Of a stretch of 64,000 nucleotides of DNA, positions 41,678 through 50,504 are shown piece after piece. This stretch comes from Hahella chejuensis KCTC 2396 (lineage in GTDB: Bacteria; Pseudomonadota; Gammaproteobacteria; Pseudomonadales; Oleiphilaceae), in contig NC_007645.1 in assembly GCF_000012985.1 (NCBI RefSeq), positions 3,812,501 through 3,876,500 on the forward strand. The letters run 5' to 3'. The translations under genes were made by a program, and so were the position numbers. Within the stretch, counting starts at the first letter, position 1; each line of letters begins with the position of its first letter. The notes beneath the pieces were generated by a model that did not search any database, was not told where the DNA came from, and saw only the letters and a list, made by a program, of their open reading frames with translations.

Positions 41678-43807
41678 TTAACCCGCCGCCATTTTCCTGC
41701 CCGCAAACTGGTTCTGGGCGTGTTCCGCCCGGGTGACCAGCTCCGGTATATCCAATATCAGCCCTACATCGCCGCTGCCCAGCAGGGTGCATCCGCTGAC
41801 CCACTTCAACGGCGTGAAGATATCGCCCAGGGGCTTGATGACGGTTTGCAGCTCGCCCATCAGACGATCCACCACCAGCCCCGCGCGGCGGCCGGCGTAT
41901 TGCACCACCACCACGCTCTGCCGATCGGCGGGCCGCCCGTCGATGCTGAACAGTTCCCGCAGTCGCAGAAACGGCAACGCCATGCCCCGCAACCCCATGA
42001 AGTCGCCGCCGCCGTCGCCGTTCAACTCGACGCACTCATCCACGACTTCCATGGGCACCACATACTTGCTGTCCCCTACACCCACTAAAAAACCGTTAAT
42101 GATGGCCAGAGTCAGCGGTAAGCGCAGACGAATAGTAGAGCCTTTGCCCAGTTCGCTTTCCACCTCCACGCTGCCGCGCAGCTCTTCCAGGGTTTTCTTC
42201 ACCGCGTCCATGCCGACGCCACGGCCGGAAACATTGGTCACCTGTTCCGCCGTGGAGAAGCCGGGTTCGAAAATGAGCTTGAAGATGTCGCCGTCGCTCA
42301 TCCCTTCGCTACTGCGGATGAGTTGTTTCTCAATCGCCTTGGCGACGATTTTTTCCGGATTCATGCCGCCGCCGTCATCGCTGACTTCAATGACAATGCT
42401 GCCGCGCTCATGAAAGGCGTTCAGACGAATCACGCCGGTAGCCGCCTTGCCCCGCTCCCGGCGTAACGCATCCGATTCGACGCCATGGTCGATGGCGTTG
42501 CGCACCAAATGGGTCAAAGGTTCGCTGATGCGCTCCACCAGGGTTTTATCGAGATCAGTGTCGCCGCCGCTGACCACCAGCCGGATATCCTTGCCAAGAT
42601 CACGGGCGAGATCGCGCACGACCCGTTGAAAGCGATTGAAGGTATCGCCGATCTGCACCATGCGCAGGCTCAGGGCGCAATCGCGCACGGCTTCGATGAA
42701 GCGGGTGGAGTTGGCGACGGATTCATGCAACACGGATTCCTGAATGCGTTCCGCCCGCACCCGCACTTCCGCGTTGGCGATCATCAGTTCGCCGATCAGA
42801 TTGATGAGGTGATCAAGCTTTTGCGCATCAACTTTGAGGAAGCTGTCCTGACGTTGTTTTTTGACTGCGCTGGCCTGTTTCTCCAGGGCGGTGCTGACGG
42901 TTTTCTCCTGCACAGCGTGGCGGGCGACCAGTATTTCTCCCAGCTTGGGCCTTTCCGGCGTGCGCTCCTGTTGTTTCAGCGCCTGCTCAAGCTCATTGCG
43001 GGTGACCGCGCCGCTATCCAGCAGAATCTCACCGAGTCGTTGGTCCTCATCCGGGGCCGCCTCGATGGCGCCGTCCCAGGAATCCGGATCACCCACCGGC
43101 GTGATGCGCACCTCACTGCTGGCGCTGACGAATTCAAACGCATCCTCAATTTCTTCTTTGGCCTGCTCGGTGATCAGGTCTATTTCGAAGGCGAGATAAC
43201 AGGACTCCGGGTCCATTTCCTCCGCCGCCGGCATATGTCCGCAGAAGGTGGTGACCCGGGTCAGTTCGCCAAGGGTGGAGATATAATGCAGGATGCTGAG
43301 AGGGTCCATGCCGTCGCGCAGCAGATCGCGACCACAGCGCAGTGAAATATGCCAGCCGCGGGCCCCATAAGCGGCTTCGCCAGCATCCTCTTCCTGAGCT
43401 GCGACCATGACGGCGCCGGGTAGATAGCGTTGCAACTGCGCCTGCAAAGCAGCGCCTTTACGCAGCAGCGCCTCTTCCACTTCGCCGGCCAGGGAGCTTT
43501 CCACCAGTCGTCCAATCTGATCGCCGCAACTCAACAGCAGGCTGATCAGATCGCCGTCGATGTCCAGGCGGCCATCGCGAACCGCGTCCAGCACCCCTTC
43601 CACATCGTGCGTGAAGGCGACAACATGATCCAGTCCAAACAGCCCGCCAGACCCCTTGATGGTGTGCGCAGCGCGAAACACCGCATCCACCAGTTCCTTT
43701 TTGGCGCCCTCCTCCTCCAGGGTTAGCAGAGACTGCTCCATTTCCGCCAACAGATCTTTGCTTTCCTGGGCGAAGGCTTTTAAGGCGCCGCTGAAATCCA
43801 GGCTCAT
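41678..43807 (-). CDS. cheA: Chemotaxis histidine kinase CheA
   Basis: 709 residues. N-terminal Hpt with phospho-His in FRAAHTIKGSGGLFG (about residue 48). The usual CheY-binding P2 region is replaced by an acidic segment and two copies of a short motif: RLGEILLDSGAVTRNELEQA and KLGEILVARHAVQEKTVSTA. Dimerisation helices (DAQKLDHLINLIGELMIANA) and the kinase domain follow, with HLVRNAIDHGVES, VSDDGGGMN and VSGRGVGMDAVK. The C-terminal CheW-like domain is from about 570. It autophosphorylates under receptor control and passes phosphate to CheY and CheB. The motif pair resembles N-terminal GspE/MshE-type c-di-GMP-binding segments; that resemblance is tentative. Confidence 0.95.
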   Translation of the reverse strand: MSLDFSGALKAFAQESKDLLAEMEQSLLTLEEEGAKKELVDAVFRAAHTIKGSGGLFGLDHVVAFTHDVEGVLDAVRDGRLDIDGDLISLLLSCGDQIGRLVESSLAGEVEEALLRKGAALQAQLQRYLPGAVMVAAQEEDAGEAAYGARGWHISLRCGRDLLRDGMDPLSILHYISTLGELTRVTTFCGHMPAAEEMDPESCYLAFEIDLITEQAKEEIEDAFEFVSASSEVRITPVGDPDSWDGAIEAAPDEDQRLGEILLDSGAVTRNELEQALKQQERTPERPKLGEILVARHAVQEKTVSTALEKQASAVKKQRQDSFLKVDAQKLDHLINLIGELMIANAEVRVRAERIQESVLHESVANSTRFIEAVRDCALSLRMVQIGDTFNRFQRVVRDLARDLGKDIRLVVSGGDTDLDKTLVERISEPLTHLVRNAIDHGVESDALRRERGKAATGVIRLNAFHERGSIVIEVSDDGGGMNPEKIVAKAIEKQLIRSSEGMSDGDIFKLIFEPGFSTAEQVTNVSGRGVGMDAVKKTLEELRGSVEVESELGKGSTIRLRLPLTLAIINGFLVGVGDSKYVVPMEVVDECVELNGDGGGDFMGLRGMALPFLRLRELFSIDGRPADRQSVVVVQYAGRRAGLVVDRLMGELQTVIKPLGDIFTPLKWVSGCTLLGSGDVGLILDIPELVTRAEHAQNQFAGRKMAAG

Positions 43808-44030
43808 TATCCGTCTTCCCTTTCCGTGACGCAGGCTGCAGTTTGCGTCGCCGAGGTCGGTTCATCGACCAGCGCAGCGCCTGTCAGCCCGGCAAGTCTT
43901 ATTCGCCATATCGGCTTATTTGTCGCCATCCGGGCGTTAGAGAAGGGCTCCTTCCCGGACCGCCGCCATGGCGGCCCTACCGTTCGCGCTACGCCTTGGC
44001 GTAGTTTAGATTCACTCAGAATAAACCGCT

Positions 44031-44297
44031 TTATTCCAACATGTCGGCGAGTCCGGTCAGCGAGAACACTTTGTTGACCGCCTCGCTGGCGTTCACCAGT
44101 CGCGCGCCCCGATCCCGCTTGGCCAGGATCAGTAGCTGCAAACCCGCCCCGTCCAGCTCCGTCAGTTGGCTGAGATCAATGTCGATATCCTTATGTTCAA
44201 GCAAGGGCGCTTTGGCTTCCGCCGCACAATAGATCGTCAGCTCGCCGTTCAAGGTCAGCCGGTTCTGCTCGGGGTCGTGCTGGGAGTCTATGCTCAT
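44031..44297 (-). CDS. Small STAS-domain protein of the chemosensory operon
   Basis: 88 residues forming a single STAS domain: NRLTLNGELTIYCAAEAKAP, then IDIDLSQLTELDGAGLQLLI and GARLVNASEAVNKVFSLTGL. The usual phosphorylatable Ser/Thr of anti-sigma antagonists would lie in the LTELDGAGLQ loop, where glycine/alanine replace it (D-G-A-G), so phosphoregulation is doubtful. STAS proteins between cheY and cheA are common in chemosensory clusters with non-flagellar or alternative outputs. It lies 31 bp after cheY. Confidence 0.88.
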   Translation of the reverse strand: MSIDSQHDPEQNRLTLNGELTIYCAAEAKAPLLEHKDIDIDLSQLTELDGAGLQLLILAKRDRGARLVNASEAVNKVFSLTGLADMLE

Positions 44298-44328
44298 TGT
44301 GTCTCCCTCCCTGGCGGGTTACTGCGCG

Positions 44329-44697
44329 TCAGGGCAGTATCAGTTTCTGGACGGCCTTGAGCATGGCTTCAGGGCGGAACGGTTTCACCATCCACGCCTT
44401 GGCGCCCGCCATCTGACCTTCCATTCGTTTATCTTCGGTGCTTTCGGTCGTCAGCATGATGACCGGAGTGAATTTGTATTCAGGCAGGCTTTTAAGCTCT
44501 TTGACGAAGGAGATGCCGTCCATGACGGGCATATTCACGTCGCAGACTATCAAGCTGGGCTTGGCGTCAGGCAACTTCCCCAGCGCGTCCTGGCCGTTTT
44601 CCGCCTGTATTACGTTGTAGCCTGCGGACTTGAGCGTAAGGTCCACCATTTGCCGCAGAGAGATGGAATCGTCAATGATCAGAATGGTCTTCGCCAT
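44329..44697 (-). CDS. cheY: Response regulator CheY
   Basis: 122 residues from MAKTILIIDD; a longer in-frame ORF has no ribosome binding site and adds sequence outside the fold. It is a single REC domain: acidic pair in IIDDSISLRQM, phospho-Asp in LIVCDVNMPVMDG, Thr in VIMLTTESTED and Lys in AWMVKPFRPEAM. CheY receives phosphate from CheA and acts on the output apparatus. It is the first gene of the operon. Downstream genes follow with short gaps (31 bp to STAS, then 223 bp to cheA). Confidence 0.93.
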   Translation of the reverse strand: MAKTILIIDDSISLRQMVDLTLKSAGYNVIQAENGQDALGKLPDAKPSLIVCDVNMPVMDGISFVKELKSLPEYKFTPVIMLTTESTEDKRMEGQMAGAKAWMVKPFRPEAMLKAVQKLILP

Positions 44698-44821
44698 AGC
44701 ATTCGTCCATTTGCGCCGATGCGTTATTGGTCTTCCAGTCAGGGCCTGTGAATGATCCGACGTCATGGGCGCCGCCGTCGAATCATCAACAAACGCTTAA
44801 GATACCGTCCTAAATAACTAA

Positions 44822-44850
44822 TCAATAAAAGTAGATAAAGTGTAGTTCAA
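44822..44850 (-). promoter_or_regulatory. Candidate promoter of the chemosensory operon
   Basis: Read leftward: TTGAAC (44850-44845), 17-bp spacer, TATTGA (44827-44822), in an AT-rich stretch 125 bp upstream of cheY. It is sigma-70-like; no flagellar sigma-28 motif was evident. Confidence 0.5.
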
Positions 44851-44902
44851 AATTTAGCCATTAAATCCAGCTATGCAAGTCCCGTCCGCCTTTCGAGGCG
44901 CC

Positions 44903-46609
44903 CTAAGCCGGCGCCTTAAGTCCATTGAACAGCATGGCCGTGGCGTTGGCGGCGGGCGCCGGCTTGCTGAATAAATATCCCTGCGCTTCATGACAGCCCA
45001 GGCTGCGCAGACGCGCCAATTGGTCCACCGTTTCTATGCCTTCGGCGATAACTTTGAAGCCCATATGCTCGGCAATGGCGAGAATGGCTTTAACGATGGC
45101 GAAATCGTCGCCGGAATCACAGATATTGCTGATGAACGAGCGGTCGATCTTCAAGCGATTGAAGGGATATTTGCGCAGATACTCCAGATTGCTGTAGCCG
45201 GTGCCGAAATCGTCAATGGCGATGTCGAAACCCTGGCTCCACAACTCCCGCAACTGTCCTCCGCCCTTAGGGTCCATCAGACTGGTTTCCGTCAGTTCCA
45301 GTTCGAAGTCATTGGGGGACAGGCGATAGCGGGTGAAAAGATCCACAAAGTCCTGGGTGAACTCATCCCGATGCAGTTGCACCGGAGAAATATTTATCGC
45401 CATGCGCAGACGCTTGCCGGCGCGTTTCCATAACGCAATCTGCTGGCACACCTGCTCCATCATCCACAGGCTGATGTCGTAGATCTGTCCGTTTTCCTCC
45501 GCCAATGGAATGAAACGCGCCGGGCTGATATGGCCTTTCTCCGGGGTCTTCCAGCGCAGCAAAGCCTCAAAACCCACCAGGGACTCCTGCAGAATATCCA
45601 CCTGGGGCTGGTAATAGACCTCAAATTGCTGTTCTCGCACCGCCTGAAACAACGCCCGCGACATCCACCAGCGTTCATGATTCACTGCGTCCATCTCAGG
45701 CGCGAAGCGTTTCACTAAATTGCCGCCTTCTTTCCTGGCCTCTAATGCCGCAATTTCCGCATGATTGAACAGCACTATCCATTCCAGCCGGGGATGGGGC
45801 GGCGGCGCATAGCCTATGGAGAATTTAAGAAAGAATTCCTGTCCCTCCACCAGAATGGGCAGACTCAACTTCTGCTGCAGCAGGCGCAAATGCGTCGCGC
45901 CTTCCTCTTCGCCAGCTTCGAGCACCACGCCAAATTTGCCGGAGCCAAGACAGCCCAGCAGCATGCCCGGCGGAAAAATAGACGACATGCGCTCCACCAC
46001 GGTGCGACTGACCTGACGTTCGGACAGGTCACGGTCATGACTGCTAAGCAGGCCGATCAGGGTTTGATCCATGTCCACTTCGCAGACGCACACGCAGACG
46101 TTGGCGTTGTTTTTCTGCTTGATGAGGGTGTCGATCAACTCCATCAAAATATCTTTTTTGGGCAAGCCGGTGACGGAATCATACTCCTCCAGCAAGCGCA
46201 GGTTTTGGTGCTGAAAATCGTGCAGTTTCTTGAGTTTGAGTAGGTTGTTCACCCGCGCCAGCAGTTCGCGCCGGTTAAACGGTTTGCTGACGTAATCCTC
46301 CGCGCCGCATTCCAGTCCCGACACGCAGGAATCGCGGTCGGCCAGGGCCGTGAGAAGAATAATGGGGATATGTTTCCAGTGCTCCTGGGCTTTGATTTCC
46401 CGAGTCAGTTCAAACCCGGTCTTACCGGGCATCATAACGTCCAGAATAATCAAGTCCGGCTCGTAGCTGGCGACGGCGCCAATCACTTCGTTGGCGTCAT
46501 TCAGAGGGATGGCGTCAAATCCTTGCGCCCGAAATATATCCGTAAGCAGTTTGGTGTTGCGCTGCTCGTCATCAACAATAAGCAGCCTGCTACCGGTGAG
46601 TGGGTGCAT
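44903..46609 (-). CDS. Response regulator with degenerate GGDEF and intact-looking EAL domain
   Basis: 568 residues. The N-terminal REC (1-125) has VDDEQRNTKLL, phospho-Asp in LIILDVMMPGKTG and K in VSKPFNRREL. The middle GGDEF-like domain (about 145-300) has GSGKF in place of GGDEF, so diguanylate cyclase activity is unlikely. The C-terminal EAL domain (about 315-565) has GFEALLRW, ELTETSLMD, IDDFGTGYSN and IKAILAIAEHMGFKVIAEGIE, containing the residues needed for c-di-GMP hydrolysis. It is transcribed in the same direction as the che operon, about 200 bp upstream of cheY, suggesting a c-di-GMP-linked output. Confidence 0.93.
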   Translation of the reverse strand: MHPLTGSRLLIVDDEQRNTKLLTDIFRAQGFDAIPLNDANEVIGAVASYEPDLIILDVMMPGKTGFELTREIKAQEHWKHIPIILLTALADRDSCVSGLECGAEDYVSKPFNRRELLARVNNLLKLKKLHDFQHQNLRLLEEYDSVTGLPKKDILMELIDTLIKQKNNANVCVCVCEVDMDQTLIGLLSSHDRDLSERQVSRTVVERMSSIFPPGMLLGCLGSGKFGVVLEAGEEEGATHLRLLQQKLSLPILVEGQEFFLKFSIGYAPPPHPRLEWIVLFNHAEIAALEARKEGGNLVKRFAPEMDAVNHERWWMSRALFQAVREQQFEVYYQPQVDILQESLVGFEALLRWKTPEKGHISPARFIPLAEENGQIYDISLWMMEQVCQQIALWKRAGKRLRMAINISPVQLHRDEFTQDFVDLFTRYRLSPNDFELELTETSLMDPKGGGQLRELWSQGFDIAIDDFGTGYSNLEYLRKYPFNRLKIDRSFISNICDSGDDFAIVKAILAIAEHMGFKVIAEGIETVDQLARLRSLGCHEAQGYLFSKPAPAANATAMLFNGLKAPA

Positions 46610-46796
46610 GACTACAGGCTCCTGCCGTTGAAAGGATGAATGTTACAGAACAAGGATTCTCAGCGAAGAAAGATCCCTCTACAGCCACGAAGGAAGAGTC
46701 TCGCATTCGGGCGTTAGCCCGGTTATTTCAGCTCCATGAGCTTCTGTCTCTTAATACAGTCCTGAATTTGATTTTTGTCAAATTAGCGGTAGCTTT

Positions 46797-46856
46797 TATA
46801 GGTATGAGGACTCAGGTATAGGTATGAAGACTCAGGTATAGGTATGGGGACTCAGG
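46797..46856. repeat. 20-bp tandem repeat, three copies
   Basis: TATAGGTATGAGGACTCAGG and two near-identical copies (differing at one or two bases) end 65 bp before the kinase gene start. Probably replication slippage. The repeat lies in the likely 5' untranslated region of the adjacent gene and could vary in copy number between strains. Confidence 0.9.
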
Positions 46857-46921
46857 GAAAGTCAGCGACGCCGACCTGCAGTCTGCGCCAGGGGCGTCGG
46901 TCTATCCGCCTGGAGGACGCA

Positions 46922-48100
46922 ATGAGCGAAGAAACGGACAATGCATCCATCCTGATCGTTGATGACAACCAGAATAACTGTGACCTGCTGAACCGGCGGC
47001 TTGAGCGCAAAGGATTTCGCTGCGCCATCGCCCTCAGCGGCCGGGAGGCGTTGCGACAAGTGGAGAAGCAACCCCCCGACCTGATTCTGTTGGACGTCAT
47101 GATGCCGGAAATGGACGGCATGGAGGTGCTGGACATCCTGCGTAGAAACTTCAATTCCGTCGAACTGCCGGTGCTAATGGTCACCGCCAAAAACGCGCAT
47201 GAAGATATCATCAGCGCGTTCGCGCAAGGCGCCAACGATTACATTGAGAAGCCGGTGGATTTTCCCATCATGCTCGCGCGCATTCGACATCATCTGCAGC
47301 ATAAACGCCTCGATGACGAACTCAAACGCAGCCAGCAGCAGTTACGGGAACAGAATCGTCAGCTGGGCATGTCCAATCAGTACAAGATCAATTTTCTATC
47401 CTCCATGTCTCACGAATTACGCACGCCCCTCAACGCCATTCTGGGGTATTCGGAAGTCCTGCTGGACGGCATGATGGGCGAACTGAATCCAAAGCAGCTG
47501 GAGTATTGCAAGGAAATATACGACAGCGGCTCCTACCTGCTGATCATCATCAATGATTTATTGGACCTGTCCAAAATCGAGGCGGGCAAACTGGAGTTGG
47601 AAATCCAACCTACTCACATTGAAATTCTGGTCAACAGCGTCATTGGCATCATCAAGGAAAAAGCGTCCCGCCACGGCATCATCCTGTTGACGGACATTCA
47701 AGAAGATATAGGACCGGCGGAACTCGACCCTCTGCGGGTCAAACAGATTCTCATCAACCTGCTCAGCAACGCCATCAAGTTCACCGACAGCGGCAAGCAG
47801 GTAGGTTTGAAAGTCAGTCTGCATGACGATCAGGAGTTGCTGATTCAGGTGTTCGACCAGGGCTGCGGCGTGTCGGAACAAGATCTGCAACGCATCTTTC
47901 TGCCCTTTGAACAGGCCGAATCCTCCATCAAAAAGAAAAACGTGGAAGGCACCGGCCTGGGTCTCGCTCTGGTGCACAAACTGGTGCTGCTGCATGGCGG
48001 CAGCATTGACGTGAAAAGCGAACTCGGTCAGGGCAGCAGTTTTTTCATCCGACTTCCCTATCGCGCCTCGGCGGGAGGGTCTTGCGACATGATTTATTGA
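46922..48100 (+). CDS. REC-HisKA-HATPase response regulator/histidine kinase
   Basis: 392 residues from the ATG with GGAGG at 6-nt spacing. The N-terminal REC has VDDNQNNCDLL, phospho-Asp in LILLDVMMPEMDG and K in YIEKPVDFP. A coiled coil leads to HisKA with phospho-His in SSMSHELRTPLNA and HATPase with NLLSNAIKFTDSG, FDQGCGVSEQ and GTGLGLALVHKL. It has no membrane segment. It is divergent from the REC-EAL gene and probably functions in the same signalling set, receiving input from another kinase. The tandem-repeat region upstream separates the two genes. Confidence 0.92.
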   Translation: MSEETDNASILIVDDNQNNCDLLNRRLERKGFRCAIALSGREALRQVEKQPPDLILLDVMMPEMDGMEVLDILRRNFNSVELPVLMVTAKNAHEDIISAFAQGANDYIEKPVDFPIMLARIRHHLQHKRLDDELKRSQQQLREQNRQLGMSNQYKINFLSSMSHELRTPLNAILGYSEVLLDGMMGELNPKQLEYCKEIYDSGSYLLIIINDLLDLSKIEAGKLELEIQPTHIEILVNSVIGIIKEKASRHGIILLTDIQEDIGPAELDPLRVKQILINLLSNAIKFTDSGKQVGLKVSLHDDQELLIQVFDQGCGVSEQDLQRIFLPFEQAESSIKKKNVEGTGLGLALVHKLVLLHGGSIDVKSELGQGSSFFIRLPYRASAGGSCDMIY

Positions 48101-48172
48101 TGCTATTTGCGCTCCTCTGAAACCGCCAAAGCGCTGACCAGAAACGGCCCGCTTAATTTTACCCCCATTTTA

Positions 48173-48201
48173 TTGACTTAACCGGGCCAATCCCGTTAGG
48201 C
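48173..48201 (+). promoter_or_regulatory. Candidate promoter of the alpha/beta hydrolase gene
   Basis: TTGACT (48173-48178), 17-bp spacer, TTAGGC (48196-48201), 48 bp before the hydrolase start. The -35 box is good and the -10 box weak. Confidence 0.35.
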
Positions 48202-48249
48202 TGCGCCTCTAAACTTGATGGATCACTATAAATTTCAGGATGTTACCTA

Positions 48250-49104
48250 ATGGAAAATGTGAACTATCGGCAGGCGCTGATAGATAGAATGGGCGCGCCC
48301 ATCGCGCAAAATCAGGTTAACGCAGGGAATATCAACACCGCCTATCTGTCCGCCGGCGCTGGGGCGCCGGTGATATGTCTGCACGGCGCCGGAGCCGGCG
48401 CGGTCACTTGGTATCCCTCTCTGGGCGCGCTATCCCAACACTATCATGTGATCGCGCCAGATATCGTCGGTTACGGCGAGTCCGACAAACCTGACGCCCC
48501 CTATGATCGCCCTTATTTTTCCACTTGGCTGCAGGACTTCATGGCGGCGCTGGATATATCCAAAGCGCATATCGTCGGCCTGTCCCAAGGCGGAGCCATC
48601 GCCCTGCAATTCGCCCTGGATTGCCCGGACAAAGTAGACAAGCTGGTGTTGGTGGACACCGCCGCGTTGGGCGCGCAGCCTTCCCTGCGCCCGATGGTCG
48701 GCATGATCTGGTTGAACAGTTTCCCCTCTGCATGGGCGAATCGTTTTTTCGCCCCTTCGCTACTGTTCGATACGAATAACCGGGACCCCAACCACGCTCA
48801 TTACTCGATTGAAGTGCTCAAACGCCCTGGCGGCAAAAACGCCTTCACTCAAGGCCGTGGCGCAGCAGTAGCGGCCCTGCCGGAGGAAGCGCTGCGGCGC
48901 ATTCACAACGAGACGCTGATTATCTGGGGAGAGCAAGATCAACTGTTCGCCATTGAACATGGCGAGGCCGCGGCCAAGCTGATGCCGAACGCTAAACTGC
49001 ACCGCATTCCCCGCGCCGGTCATCTGCCGCTGATGGATCAGCCAGAATTGTTTAATCAGGCGTTGTTGGATTTTCTGACCTCGACAACTCCAGCGACCGC
49101 TTAG
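48250..49104 (+). CDS. Alpha/beta hydrolase
   Basis: 284 residues. Oxyanion segment VICLHGAGAGAVTW, nucleophile elbow HIVGLSQGGAIALQF with the Ser in G-L-S-Q-G, acid residue near LIIWGEQDQLF, and catalytic His in RIPRAGHLPLMDQPE. The sequence resembles 2-hydroxymuconate-semialdehyde-hydrolase/haloperoxidase-like enzymes (PDIVGYGESDKPDAP). No aromatic-degradation neighbours are present, so the substrate cannot be assigned. No signal peptide, hence cytoplasmic. A large inverted-repeat element follows the gene. Confidence 0.9.
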   Translation: MENVNYRQALIDRMGAPIAQNQVNAGNINTAYLSAGAGAPVICLHGAGAGAVTWYPSLGALSQHYHVIAPDIVGYGESDKPDAPYDRPYFSTWLQDFMAALDISKAHIVGLSQGGAIALQFALDCPDKVDKLVLVDTAALGAQPSLRPMVGMIWLNSFPSAWANRFFAPSLLFDTNNRDPNHAHYSIEVLKRPGGKNAFTQGRGAAVAALPEEALRRIHNETLIIWGEQDQLFAIEHGEAAAKLMPNAKLHRIPRAGHLPLMDQPELFNQALLDFLTSTTPATA

Positions 49105-49160
49105 TCTGACGCCCCTGCGGCTGAAAGTCAGTCGTTTTGTAGTCCATCTTAATGTCGGAA

Positions 49161-49290
49161 GGCGCTTCGCTTTTCCAACCTACTCTGTTTTGAAAAAACG
49201 AGTGGTAGTATTCAATTAAAACGTTTAGTTCCCGCTTTCGTATGCATTCCAGTACACAGCAATAAACGTAGGTTGGATAAGCGAAGCGCC
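49161..49290. repeat. MITE-like element with 23-bp inverted repeats
   Basis: GGCGCTTCGCTTTTCCAACC-TAC (49161-49183) and its inverse GTAGGTTGGATAAGCGAAGC-GCC (49268-49290) match at 22 of 23 positions around 84 bp of AT-rich DNA without a gene. The arm matches a short sequence I recall as recurring in intergenic regions of many gammaproteobacteria. It has no transposase and is non-autonomous or a folded intergenic repeat. It fills most of the 430-bp gap before rimK. Confidence 0.8.
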
Positions 49291-49533
49291 ATCCAACACT
49301 TCCGCCAAATAGCCCCCCATACGCCACGTCTAAATGGAACTTCGGGTCTATACTTTAGTTATTGCTGCCCGCAGTTATCGCAGTTCGAAGTAACAGCAGT
49401 CCCAAGAGATATCGCAGTCCGATCTCGCAAACGTGTCTTAACCCCTTCTTTTTGTCAGGGGCTGGCAGGCTGTCACAGGGATGTCAGTCGCCCCGCAAGC
49501 TTCGCAAGGACTAAAGCAAAGGAATAAAAAATA

Positions 49534-50448
49534 ATGAAAATTGGCATACTCTCAAGAAACTCCAAACTCTATTCAACTTCCCGCCTGGTGGAGGCGGCCC
49601 GTGAGCGGGGACATGAGCCACGGGTGGTGGACGTGTTGAAGTGCTACATGAACATCACCACCAACGCGCCCACTGTCCGCTATCGCAGCAGCGGCGTCTC
49701 TGAGGAATTGCAGTTCGATGCAGTGATCCCCCGCATCGGCGCCAGCGTCACTACCTATGGCTGCGCAGTGCTGCGTCAGTTTGAAGTCAGCGGGGTGTAT
49801 TCCATCAACGAATCCATCGCCATTACCCGTTCCCGCGACAAACTGCGCGCCCACCAACTTCTGGCCCGCAAAGGCGTGGGGCAGCCGGTAACCAGTTACG
49901 CGCACTCGGCGGACGCCACCAATGATTTGATCGAGTCCGTGAACGGCGCGCCGTTGATCGTCAAAGTGATGGCGAGCACTCACGGCAACGGCGTGGTGCT
50001 GGCGGAGACCGATAAAGCCGCGGAAACCCTGATCAACGCCTTTCGCGGCCTGAAAGCCGACTTCCTGGTGCAGGAGTTTATAAAAGAAGCCGGCGGCAGC
50101 GACATCCGCTGCTTTGTGATCGGCGATAAAGTGGTCGCCGCCATGCAGCGCACGGCGCAGCCGGGCGAGTTTCGCTCCAACCTGCATCGCGGCGGCAGCG
50201 CCCAGGTGGTGAAGTTACGACCCAATGAACGACGGCTCGCCGTACAGGCGGCGCAGGTCATGGGGCTGGATCTGGCCGGGGTGGACATTATCCGCTCCAG
50301 TCACGGTCCGCTGGTGCTGGAGGTCAATTCGTCTCCCGGCCTGAAAGGCATCGAAAGCGCGACCAACAAGGATATCGCCGGCGCCATCATCGACTACATT
50401 GTTAAGGACGTACTGAACGGCCCTAATAAGCCCAAGGGGAAAGGTTAA
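49534..50448 (+). CDS. rimK: ATP-grasp glutamate ligase RimK
   Basis: 304 residues, matching E. coli RimK length. N-terminal [20 protein letters not shown] and [23 protein letters not shown]-grasp core with [55 protein letters not shown] (split over the active site), [12 protein letters not shown], and [14 protein letters not shown] with the metal-binding E and N. RimK adds glutamates to the C-terminus of ribosomal protein S6 and can make polyglutamate. It is followed 56 bp later by an MscS-type channel gene on the same strand. Confidence 0.95.
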   Translation: MKIGILSRNSKLYSTSRLVEAARERGHEPRVVDVLKCYMNITTNAPTVRYRSSGVSEELQFDAVIPRIGASVTTYGCAVLRQFEVSGVYSINESIAITRSRDKLRAHQLLARKGVGQPVTSYAHSADATNDLIESVNGAPLIVKVMASTHGNGVVLAETDKAAETLINAFRGLKADFLVQEFIKEAGGSDIRCFVIGDKVVAAMQRTAQPGEFRSNLHRGGSAQVVKLRPNERRLAVQAAQVMGLDLAGVDIIRSSHGPLVLEVNSSPGLKGIESATNKDIAGAIIDYIVKDVLNGPNKPKGKG

Positions 50449-50504
50449 GCCATCGTTACCCAGCGCTGGCGTTAGTCTTTTTCTTTATCATCAAGAGAGC
50501 ATCC

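Noticed and set aside
42485-43345. 286-codon + strand ORF opposite cheA
   Set aside because: Antisense shadow of the CheA kinase frame, with no recognisable domain.
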